This document shows, piece by piece, positions 48,883 to 59,400 of a DNA stretch of 64,000 nt (its first letter is position 1; each line of letters begins with the position of its first letter). Source of the DNA: Corvus cornix cornix (Eukaryota > Chordata > Aves > Passeriformes > Corvidae); contig NC_046334.1 in the NCBI RefSeq assembly GCF_000738735.6, forward strand, positions 21,519,710-21,583,709. The letters run 5' to 3'. The position numbers were made by a program, and so were the translations under genes. The notes under the pieces were generated by a model. It did no database searches, was not told where the DNA came from, and was given only the letters and a program-made list of their open reading frames with translations.

Positions 48883-49081
48883 TCCTGCCCACACTCCCTT
48901 TTTGTGCACCTGCTCACTGCCAGAGCAAGGGACACAGAAACATTATTGATTTAGAGTAAGTGCTACTCGGCCACAATAAAAACATCAGTGTGTTATCAAC
49001 ACTATTCTCATACAGAATCCAATGTACAGCACTGTACCAGCTAAGAAGAAAATTGACTCTACCCCATCTGAAACCAGGACA
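48883..49081 (-). mobile_element. Partial endogenous-retrovirus LTR (5' third)
   Basis: On the minus strand it begins TGTCCTGGTTTCAGATGGGG at 49081 and continues through GGGTAGAGTCAATTTTCTTC and TTGATAACACACTGATG to GTGTGGGCAGGA, where CR1 begins. It is recognisably related to the LTR at 44376-44994 (shared GTAGAGT.AATTTTCTTC, GTGTTGATAA and GATGTTTTTATT blocks) but differs enough to be another subfamily or a much older copy. The promoter-bearing remainder is missing beyond the CR1 junction and was not found to the left of the CR1. Confidence 0.75.
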
Positions 49082-49604
49082 ACCCAGGAACAAGCTGCAC
49101 ATACTATAGGTTTTTTGTCATTTAAACTTGAAACATTTTTCTGAACTAGTTCAAATCATGTGATTTGTAATTTATCCTTTACACATCTTTTCAATCAATC
49201 AGTAGACTTCATTCTCATGCATAAGAATGTGGAAATTTTTTTGAGAATTTTTGAATCCTGTAAGGAGAAAAATGTATCTAAATGCATTATCCTGAGCCGT
49301 CTTCAGTTTTTTGTTTGAGGGAGTTATGTGGGCTAGTGTTATGGAAAAACATGCTGTACAAATGGAACCACACCACTTGAAGCAATTAAGGACTTTGAAG
49401 GACTGGAAAAGCATCCCATCTTCTTGCCATGACAACAGCAATAATATGTGTTGCTGGGCTCTTGAATATGCTCAAGAGAATCAGATGATAGTGTTGTTAC
49501 TAATAGCTGCAGCCCTTTATCAATTTGACTAGGTAAAGGAATCTATTGGGGAAGAATATGATAGATTATACAAAGCTGGTTTATACTCAGAAATGAAGTG
49601 CCAT
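49082..49604. other. Non-coding, nothing recognised
   Basis: Short spacer. The plus frame at 49311-49532 has no supporting context. Confidence 0.45.
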
Positions 49605-49832
49605 GAAATGAGTGGTGTCCCTCAGGAGTCTGTACTGGGACCAGTACGGTTTAACATTTTCATCAATTACATACCCAGTGGGATCCCTGGAAGCACTCAA
49701 GGTCAGACCGGATGGGGCTCTGATCAATCTAATCTAGTAGAAGGTGTCCCTGTTCATTGCAGATGGGTGGACCAGAGGGCCTTTAAAGGTCCCTCCCAAC
49801 CCAAATTATTCTATGATTCTACAACTCTATGA
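49605..49832 (+). pseudogene. CR1 LINE remnant: RT motif fused to 3' terminus
   Basis: The left part encodes SGVPQESVLGPV followed by FNIFINYI, the conserved CR1 reverse transcriptase box. At about 49680 it jumps straight to the CR1 3' UTR (GGATCCCTGGAAGCACTCAA) and ends ATTCTATGATTCTACAACTC. The whole catalytic ADD segment and thumb are deleted. The junction lies on GGGATC, present in both joined parts, suggesting a microhomology deletion or aberrant reverse transcription. It is non-functional. Confidence 0.88.
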
Positions 49833-52800
49833 CATACTGTATTTGAAGTTTGGCATAATTTATCAGGATAGGAAGTCAAAATGGGGCTCTTTCCTCAGTG
49901 ATGCATGAGTGACCTTTTAGAGTCTCTAAAAACAAAGTCTGTTTGAAGAATAAAGAAAGTGAGCAATCTGTTACCACACTAGAGCCCAGACAAGTAAATG
50001 GAAGCCTAAGCCATTGAAGAGTTCCTTCATTTACTAGAACTTGCATCATAAGAAGAAATTTTATGTAATTAAAATAATTACTTATATCATACCTGTTTAA
50101 ATGGCACTAGCAGAGTCCCTGAATGACAGATACCCAATATTTCTGGTGTTGACAGATTTTGACAAAATGACGTTCATCAGTCTTGGCATAGTTCCTCCTA
50201 TCGAAATAGGAGCCACACGTGTTAACACAACACGTACATGGCATTTAAGGTTTAATCAAAGTAATTATATTTTTGAGTTTTTGATTGACAGGCTCTTCTT
50301 TCTGCTCCCTTAACTCTGCTTTGTCATTATTAGCACACACACTTCCGATCAACATATCAGTAAATTTCTGGGTTGATCTAATCATGATTTACCCACACAA
50401 GTGGGCAAAAATATTGTTTGTAATGCAGATCCTTTAACCCTGTGCAGAACAGACCATGCTGCTGCATCTCAGCCACACAGATCCTCCCTGCAAAGAAAAG
50501 AGCGTCTCTGCATCTTTTCAACAGGTGCTGCAATACTCGTTAATACAAGCTTTGGAATGAGAAGGCTCTGCTCCAAGCTGGGCTAGTGACAGGGATGGGT
50601 TTGTCTCAGTGTAGTTATAAGCAGAATACAGAATGATCTGTAGGCTTGGGCTCTGATAACAGCTGCTTTCAAATCTTGAATACTCATTTTGGAAGAAGGA
50701 GTTTTTAATATAGTTTTTAATATGTTTTAGTATAATTTCAAACCTAGAAAATCAATACTGATTATTTGGTTATTAAACAAATAATAATAAACAGATTTAT
50801 ACTCATAAGAATTTCTCACAAGTGGACGAAATTCATCTGACGGCAAAATGCACTTTCAAGAGTTTTTTGTTCTTGGCATGAGTTGTGAGCTGATATAAAT
50901 AAAAATAAAGAATGGTGTTCAAACTTTGAGGATGGCCATCAAAATTGTAAGCAACTGGTAAATCAGAAGCCAGAAGCTTCAAAATACTGGCATTCAAGAC
51001 TGATTCTTTATAGTACCAGATTTCTTTTCCTGGGTACATGCAAATCACTCATTCACATATGAAATGCATGAAATGTTGAAGCTCATCTTTTGGAAACCTA
51101 CCTTGACTTCCACTTTAAGTAAGCTTACTCTCACTGTCACAAAGGCCTACTAAGTATTAAGTACAGAATCCTGTACTTCCAAAATAATTCATATTCCATT
51201 TCAATTTATTTTTAAAAACCCACACTAAGTAGGGATGAGTTTAAAACATACAGAGAATGTGAAAGGTACTGAAGAAATTAAAGAAATGATATTCTTTGTA
51301 TATGACATTTTCAGTACAAGTTCTGTCATTGCTCTACCCCTGCCACAATATCTGCTGAGCACTTTGGAGCCATACTTTCTCAGTGGTGCTGATATTCTTG
51401 TACTACACAGCACCACTGTCTGTGCAGAAAGCCTCAATTATTTTGTGGCAGTTGGTCAGATAAGCTCAGCAAAAGCCATCCCCTTGTTTAGAGAGGGGTG
51501 TATATCACTGCTGAAGGGACTGTGACCATTGCATGCCAGCCGTGTTGATAAAACATGAAGCAGGAATACAGCGAGGATTCAACTTTTGATCATGACTTTC
51601 CAAAATAATGTTACACATCATTATACACATCACAGAGGAACAGACAATTATGCAAGATACTTCACAGAATTCATTTCTTCCTTGGGAATTGTATGCATGT
51701 GAGACAGTGTGAGGGACAGAAATGACAATCCCACTGCAGCAAGGGGACAATAGCGAGTTGTGATCATTTCAATGCTTGAGAGTCCTTGTAGCAAAAAACC
51801 CAAAGCAACAACCATGGGGAGAGATGAAAGCTAGCACAACCAACAGTGTCAATGCTAATGAGGAAAGACTCAATGCAAACTCTCTGTTGGCCACATCAGT
51901 AGGACAATGAAGCTCAATCTGTTGAATGTTCCAAAAATAAAACGAGAAATTAAGCATCATCTAACACTTCTGAGAGTATGACAACAGCTTTTATGTTTCC
52001 TGTCGAGATCCTTATATTATTGTGGAACACATGTAAATCCACACTGTGTATCACAGAGCCATTCTTCACCCATAAAAATGCACCCAGCCAAAGTCTGGCA
52101 GGCATGAAGGAGAAAGTTTAAAAATTACCAGCATAAAATACACAGTGGATATAATTTCTGTTGGCTACCTTCAGAAACCAGCTGATGAACAAATATTAAA
52201 AAATATCTATACAAATGTCCTACAGACGACAAACAATTCATTATTACTAGTGATCTGTAATGCCTGAGATTTTAAATTGAATCAACAGGTGTTTTGCATT
52301 AGCACCAAAAGCAAGATCAGAGAAAAGAATGTATGTCCCACTTACTGAGAGAAAGTACAAGGTCTCATGAAATAGACTTGTTATGAGAAGGCCTGATTAC
52401 AGGTAGAGAACCAATTGAGACTGCTGCAGCTTAACCAAATACCACAGGTATTTCAGTAGGGCAGAAGGGCCACATCTGTATTATGAGGAAGTGAGTTTTG
52501 TAACCTGCACCTTCCAATACTCTCCCAACTAAAGCAGCAGGTGTAGGAAGAACTAAAGATATTGCAAGAAGCTACATAAAATTTAACCCACTGCACATTT
52601 GAATCACAGAATGATGTGTTTTGTCTTGGGAGAAGCACAACTAATCACATCAGTGGTTATATTTTGCAAATGTTTTCTTGATCAGCTTGGCACATGGAAC
52701 ACTCAACAGTGCAACCACCATCCTTACGAGAATTATGCTGAATAAAAAGCTGATAGGCAGACCTTAGTGAAGGTACAGTTACTTAATCTCCAAAACAGGT

Positions 52801-55800
52801 CAGTAATTTGTCACATCAACCCTTTTATGAACCATCAACCTCATTATTGTAGTTCACTGCACAAGCTACCCTTGGGAGTCCGATACTAATAGTGTGCAGA
52901 GAGAGGCAAGACACACAGTCCAAACTCCCTCATTACAGATCCACTTTAAAGAAACACTTACATATTAGGGTGAAACAAGCGTTACATTTAGAAGAACAAA
53001 AATCAATACAAGGAACCCAAAAGCTAAATGTGTTTTTTCAATACCATCAAAATTAACTCTGAGAAGCAGCCCAGGAAACTACTCATGTGACAAGTATCAT
53101 TTATCTGGCTGTTAGCAACCCTGTATGAATGGCATCATTATGCACTCACCCTTGCTGGTAAAGACACAGCATGAGAGAAGAACTGCATATTTGAACAGGA
53201 ACGTTCTTTAAAACAAAAGATAAAAAGGTCCTTCAATTTTGCTTGTATGTCTGTATTATTATTCTCCAGGTGTAAATGACAACACTGCCTAAGGCCTCAA
53301 GCCTTTAAGTTGCTGGCTCTTCTGGGGAGCTCTTACTGCTTTTATTGAATTTATGGGAGCTGAGGATATTTAGTTCCTTCTTGGTACCATTGATACAAAT
53401 TTCCCTCTATGAAGGTTTGAAAATTTCTGGTAGAGTAAAGCAGAGATAAGTTTGCTCATGAAATTTCATTAACAATATTAAATAATCTAAACAGGTATCA
53501 CACCTCTATTTTTTTGATGTAACCACTGGAGAATAAATAAGAGGGCTATCAGTCTTTTTCTTATGGATGAAACTAAGTGAAACAAAACTTCAAGTAAAAT
53601 CAATTTGTTTGCAATAACAAAATACGTCTTTCTCTTCAATAATGCAGAAGTAAATCACCCCAAAACCTCTAGTGCTTTTCTCTTTTAATCCCACTTGCTT
53701 TTTTACTGCTAAATTTCATCCTGGCCCTATTGTCCTCTTTGTGGCATTAATGTAGTATTAAGTAGGAAAAGAGTAATGCCTTAAGTGTCTGATATAGTAT
53801 TTTGAGAATCTAATACAGACACAAATTTTGTATCCATTTTACATCTCCAGTTTATCTCTAGATCTGAAAACAACTCACCCATGAAAAGAAAAAAAAAAAT
53901 ACTGTTAAGACATCAGAAGGTCTGAAAGCAGATTTGTTGCTCATTTCTACAAATTTTATGGGTCATTATTTTTCTTAAAATTTAGGTGTACTCAGATTAA
54001 ACTTCCCTCATACACATTTTATTTGTTGTCATAAAACACCAGTGATCCAAAATAGCCACTATTTTATTCTTTATAGCATACTGTGACTAGGTGTACTAGG
54101 ACTACTTTTCTTCAGAAAATAATGTTGAGCAAAAGGAGGTGATTGAGCAACAGGTCATAGAATGCTAGATAAAACAAATACATGTCAAATACACTTCAAT
54201 AACTTAAAGGGAAGATAAGGAAAAGCAGACTCGGCAAGTTCTGAGAATTTAATAAAACTGAAGTTTAAGTTACATTTAGTTTACATCAAGTTACCTTGAA
54301 GGCTGAAAAAGAATTGGAGGAGCTACCAAATAGCAGTAGGGTTTTCCTTCCAAAATTTAATTCTGCTTTACAGGCTAGTTCAGCCAAAAATGCTGGACAG
54401 CAGCATAATTTTTGGTTAGTTCTCAGCCCACTGGGAGATCATACACACCCATTTTGATTTTGTTTGCTTAGATGAGCTGACGGAAACTGACTTCACATTC
54501 TTAAGTACATTACTTTTAGTGATGCTTTTCCCTGTTTTCTTTTCCATGTACTGCCTTGGAAGTAGACCAACTAGAACTGAAATACATTAGGTTTCAAACC
54601 ACATGGATTAAAAACAGAGATGGAAAAAACTGATTTTCCATGTTTTTTTACCAATCTGTACCAGGTAAGTCTCCCGCTCTTTGGAACAATTGTTTCTACT
54701 GTGGTATGATGGTTTCAGTTTTAAAATGTCAGCCAACAACCTGTTGTACAAAGGGGTGGTTCTGCTACCCTCCATCCTCCTTTCTTTCAGCACCTCTGAC
54801 TGAAGACTAACAAGTTCTGGGAATCAAGCTGGAAACTCACAGAACAGGGATTCCCCAAATCAACTCATTGTGGGGTCAGCCAAACCCTAGAGCCAGCCCA
54901 GAGGACTGAGATGGAACCATGCATGTGAAAGGAGCACAAGAAGCCCCATTTGGTCCCAGCTTCTTGTTGGACTGGCTTACTAGCTGAAGGCACACTCTCA
55001 GAAAGCCTATTTCTTTTCAGAACTGTTCCTTTGTAGAACATATAATGATTTGAAAATGTGCCCTCTGACAGTATTAGCAGAAAATGTCAATGCCTCCTCT
55101 AAAACATGCTGGTAATCTCAACACATTGATACAAACAGCTGCGATGCTTCCTTCTAGTGCCACAGGTGTTCTTCTTATTTCCCCTGCTCCTTTTTTTTCC
55201 TCCTCATCTACACATCGTGTTTTAGAATGTGGTGGTCTAAAATGTGGTGTCAAAATCCACATTTTACTACTTGGATGGGTAGCTCGATTATCAACATACA
55301 ATCTGACAAACATTCAGTACTACTGAGAATCAGACCCCCTAAACACACAGAATAATTATCTGCCTTTGAGCTTTGTTTGTGAGTCTGTTTTCTTCCCAGA
55401 GGGAGCTAACAAGAGGTGAGGATGTCTTCTACTACCTGCGTGGATCCTGAATAAATGTGTTCATTTGCTTTTCTTTAGCTGCCCCAAAATAATGAAAAGA
55501 GTGTCTTGCTTCAGTTTACTGACTCTTATTCCTGAGGCAGAAGAATATAAGTGAACAAAAAACGGTGACCAAATCTTAGAAAATGTAATGAATCGATAGG
55601 TCTGAAGTGCATTGTGAACTGCTTTCATATTTGTGTGATAGTTCATGTAAAAAACCCCACCAGAATGAACTGAAAAATGCATTTACTGTCTCCAGCATTT
55701 CAGATCTTACATGAAGAATATCTCAAGTTGCACAAAGAAAAAACTGAAACAACATACAGAAGGGAAATGTGTGATGTCAGCTATAAAGATATTTCGGATA

Positions 55801-56039
55801 TGATTGAATGAAGAAGGTTTTTTTGAAAAGTAGAGTTATTCTTGAGTAGCACGAAACCTTCTCCCTCTTCTTTGCCCTCTTCTTCAGCACTCAAAGCCCT
55901 GGCAGAAGTAATTTTGAAGTTTTCTCTTGAGAGAAGAACAAAACAAATCACGGCACCAATAGCCTTGATTTAATTAAAAGGGAGAGAAATTCCTTTAAAG
56001 CACCCTCCTACTTGAGGAACAAAGGAGACAGAAAGCAGA
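49833..56039. other. AT-rich non-coding stretch upstream of the CpG island
   Basis: No exon or large repeat was recognised. The 96-codon plus frame at 51235-51525 and the paired frames at 55074-55326 on both strands lack clear splice signals. GC content rises only after 56.0 kb. Confidence 0.45.
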
Positions 56040-56900
56040 GTAACACCAGTGGGGCCCTCAGTCCTCGCGAGGAGCTGCGCAAAGCAAAGCGCTCGGGGCG
56101 GACGCGAGCACCAAGGGAACCCCAGAGCAGCGCTCCCCGCTGGCCGGGGCCTGCCGGAGCTCGGGCGCTGCCGGCGGCGATGGCGGCGCTCCCCGCGGCG
56201 GGCAGGCTCTGCCTCACCGGGGCGGCCCGGCCCCGGAGGCGCCCTGGGGATGGAACCGCCCCAGGTATGGGCCCTCAGCCGCCCCGGGACGGCCTCGGGA
56301 AAGGGATTCGTGGATTGCCTGGCTGAGAGCCAGCCGGTGCTCAGTGAGCGGACCAAGGGGCCTGTAGGCCTGGGAGGAGAGACGGGAAGAAATACAATCT
56401 TCACCTGTCTCCTTGCTGCCTGTGCTCAAGGCAAGTGTTTGAGCACGTTCTCCTGCATTCGAGGGAGTGTTTCCTGGCGGAGCCCAGCCTGCGAGTCTCG
56501 TGGAGCAGCGCAGGGCTGGAGGCAGAAGGGTGGGAAGGGCTGGGACGGGCAGAGCGGGGCAGGTGCCCTCAGGCGGGGCTGGGCGCGCGGCCGTGCGCCG
56601 CCCTGGGTGCGCCGCGGCCGGAGCAGAGCGTGGGGGAGGGAGCGCCTTGGCCTGCGCCCTTTCCCCCTCCGCAGGCTCCGCCGCGGTGCTATTGAGGTCT
56701 GTGGCTCCTTTAGCTAAGAAGGCAAAGACAAACCTTCAGGGGAGTTCTCCACAGGCTGTAACTCTGTGTGAACTGGCCCCTGGGGAAAGAGCATCAAGCT
56801 GAAAATCTCGTTTTCTCGCCCGCGGCAGCGCTCGGTGGCCTTACCTGGGGAGAGCTGAGGGCGGGCAGGTGTCTCTCCATGCGGCCATGCTGTGAAGCGT
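56040..56900 (+). promoter_or_regulatory. CpG-island promoter
   Basis: This is the only CpG-dense segment of the window, with dozens of CG dinucleotides between about 56060 and 56720 against very few elsewhere. It has no TATA box. A GCGATGGCGGCG motif at 56178-56189 resembles a YY1-type downstream initiator that often contains the start codon in housekeeping genes. In vertebrates such islands mark constitutive promoters and are frequently bidirectional, so a minus-strand transcript towards the desert is also possible. Long open frames here on both strands come from the scarcity of AT-rich stop codons. Confidence 0.85.
56180..56264 (+). CDS. Candidate first coding exon of a small unidentified protein
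   Basis: ATG at 56180 in GCGATGGCGGCG context opens 28 codons and ends at CCCCAG|GTATGG, a strong donor, leaving one spare base. The peptide MAALPAAGRLCLTGAARP then RRRPGDG is basic, alanine-rich and lacks acidic residues before residue 24, as in mitochondrial presequences. The spare G joins in phase to the exon at 58763. An alternative acceptor inside the island, CCCTCCGCAG|GCTCCG at 56675, also joins in phase and stays open to a TGA at 56800-56802, giving a different basic 71-residue product. I did not recognise either protein. A non-coding first exon remains possible. Confidence 0.45.
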
Positions 56901-58762
56901 CAAGGGCTGAGACTTCCAGGCTCTTGAGCTCATCCTCCCATGTAATGCTACTTGCCATGCCTTAGCTAATGATACGGGATGATTAGATTTGAAGCCAAGA
57001 TTGTAGAGTGGCACTTCCTCCATTTCCAGAATTTTGTTTTTTTGAAGGTCAGGTAGTTACATTACAGTGCATTGTCTTGTATCATAAATGTTAAATCATA
57101 GTCCCATATGTTTTTGCTCCATACTTTAGATCTCTATGCCTTTGAACTCTACTGAGCAAAAGTTTAGTATTTCTGTATTACTCTTGAATAACTAGGGCAT
57201 AAGCTATACAAACCAAGAACTTCTGAGCTAAATCACGTCAAAGGTCCACCTACTTCCCACATATTGGGTTGTTGTAAGAGCAAGACTAGTGGAAGGATAC
57301 TTCATGTACTCAGCCTTGTTGGTATTTTCAAGAGACTTGTTAGACTAGAAGTAGCTCTGAGTATTTAGTAACTGTCTGACTTTCTTGTCTGTCATCCATG
57401 AATTCATCCGGTCTTTGACATACTTGAATTTTTTGTCAGTGACCCTCATAGGTCTGTTTTGTAATATTTGTACTGTGAAGTAGAAGTGCTGCACTACCTA
57501 CAGCCAGTTGTGTTTCCAGTACAGACGTAGTGCACAGCAATATCAAACAGCAGATTTTCATACATGTCTTAACCAACTTTTACTCATGTTTTGCAATAAG
57601 GTGGAGACAAAAGATGATCAGATACTCTTTCCTCTGAAGGTCTTGGTGTGTAAACCTAATGCAAATTCTAATTTCCCTCCAGATTGCAGAATGGCAAGCT
57701 AAATTTTTAACATTTTAAAATATTTTTACAGTTTTATCAAATTTTTGCTCCCACTAGGTGGCATACATTGTAAATGCGCACCAGTAGCTTTTCAGGGAGA
57801 ACAAATCATTATAAACTTAAATAATCATAGATTGTATATTTTCTTTTTTTTTTTGCCTGTGCTTTCCTAATCCCTGCTATCTATTTTAGTTAAAATTCAA
57901 GACTCCTGACACTGCTTGTCAATGGATGTAACTCAACAGGCTTTTTTACTATTAGTCAGCACAACTCAGAGGCTATGAACATCTTAAATTATTTGTAACA
58001 ACTAAAGACTTTAACAAAATTGATTCCAACTCTCAATCTGAAAAATGGTACATGTCCATTTGGGAAAGTTTCTGTCTGTTTTCTTTTCGCTGTGCCAATC
58101 TTGTTCTTTATTCATAGAATTCATCACAGCCCCTAATTGTTTCTGTTGTGGTGTTAGAAGGTGTTTGAAGAAAATTTGAAGAGAGTATGTTATTTTCATT
58201 TCCTCGCTTAGGATGTGATACCTTTATAAATTGCAGTGCCTGCTGATTTATTAAATTTGTATTAGATGAAAGAGTCAGTAAAATAAAAATAAACAAAGAG
58301 CACAGCAGACACTAGTTTTCAAAACCTTTGTTGTCCTCACTGTTTCTCTTCAATTACCTCCTCTATGTGTAATCTCATTGCTATATAAACCCTGCCACAT
58401 CACCTCTCTGCATTTGGAACACCTTGCAACTGTGTTGTTTTAGTGAACTAAAATTCAAACAGCTTTCTGCATGTGTGTAAAGAGTATAAATTAAAAATGA
58501 GCACCTTTTTTTTTTTTTTTTTTTTTTTTTGATATCATGAAGTTTGCAGTAGAGATGATTACCCAGACACCACGGTTCAGGCACAGTGTTTATAGAAAGG
58601 CAAAGAGACCAGAGACATTGGTAACAGTGAGAGGGATGTAAAAACCTCATGCAAGTGCTAAAGTAGGGAAGAAGGTTACTGCCTCCTTGGGGCAAGATAC
58701 TGGTGGTGAAGGAAATACTTTGCTTTGGTTAAGTATATTATGACAGTGTATTGTTTTTTTAG
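56901..58762. other. Probable intron 1
   Basis: AT-rich sequence between the CpG island and the candidate second exon. It contains a long poly(T) tract at 58506-58530. No other exon was recognised. Confidence 0.4.
58506..58530. repeat. Poly(T) tract
   Basis: Twenty-five consecutive T. Read on the minus strand it could be a poly(A) tail, but no AATAAA or recognisable retrocopy precedes it, so it is called a simple repeat. Confidence 0.85.
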
Positions 58763-58844
58763 GTGTGGATCCTGGTCTTGCACATCAGCATGAATCAAGA
58801 GCAGCATTATGGATGATTGTAGGCTCACACTGGCACAACACCAA
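58763..58844 (+). CDS. Candidate second coding exon
   Basis: Acceptor TTGTTTTTTTAG with a pure T tract, then 82 nt, then AA|GTAAGTG, a near-perfect donor. Entered with the one base left by the 56180 exon, the exon is fully open for 26 codons, reading VDPGLAHQHESRAALWMIV and continuing GSHWHNTK. It leaves two spare bases. Both splice sites are the best pair in the right-hand part of the window. The sequence does not match any family I know. If the transcript is non-coding, this would still be a good exon. Confidence 0.5.
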
Positions 58845-59342
58845 GTAAGTGAAAGAAGAGCTACCTCTGCTGACAGTTTTCCAGAGAGAATCCCTAACTA
58901 TGCAGGCATGGTGTTTTATGGTCTGTGTTGTGTAGAGGGGAGCAAGGATGCATCCATGTCAGGTGCAGAGAGGGAAGAAACTAAAAGGAGTAACTAGTGT
59001 TCAAAGTGCCACAACAGGCTGGGTGCCCAGACACTCCTATCTGTGCCATCAGGAGGGTGGGATATGAATGTGAAGGAATAATGGGACCTCAGACCATGCA
59101 CAAGGTGGTTATGCACTCTTATGACATGTAAAATAGCTTTCCATCAAAATGGACATGGCATTAAAGCCAGAGAGGACATGGGTACTTCTTCCCTGCCTGC
59201 TATAGTTAGTTTTAAAAAAGAGCCAGATGAAATGAAAAATGGCACCATATCCAGCACTGATACCCTTTCTAGTCTTCCTAAAACCATTATGTTTTCATTT
59301 AGAAAATCTAATTATATTTGGTGGTTTATACTTCTGCTTCAG

Positions 59343-59400
59343 GATCTACGGATTTCATGAAAATTACTTTTCTATGCTAGTGGTTATGCAGAATGCCTGA
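59343..59400 (+). CDS. Candidate terminal coding exon
   Basis: Acceptor TTATACTTCTGCTTCAG at 59342, after which the first G completes the codon begun by the previous exon (AAG). The frame then reads IYGFHENYFSMLVVMQNA and stops at TGA 59398-59400. Joined with the two preceding exons this gives 74 residues. An AATAAA at 59881 would provide a 3' UTR of roughly 480 nt. In-phase joining occurs one time in three by chance, and a short open run after an acceptor is not rare, so this exon is less secure than the second. Confidence 0.28.

Noticed and set aside
56049..56717. 222-codon plus-strand open frame in the CpG island
   Set aside because: High GC content suppresses stop codons; the composition is Arg/Gly/Ala/Pro-rich and similar long frames exist in the other frames and on the other strand (for example 55970-56404 minus). 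Only the GATGGCGGC start with its splice donor was kept.
58506..58700. Processed pseudogene with poly(A) tail on the minus strand
   Set aside because: No polyadenylation signal, no recognisable coding sequence and no flanking duplication next to the poly(T) tract.
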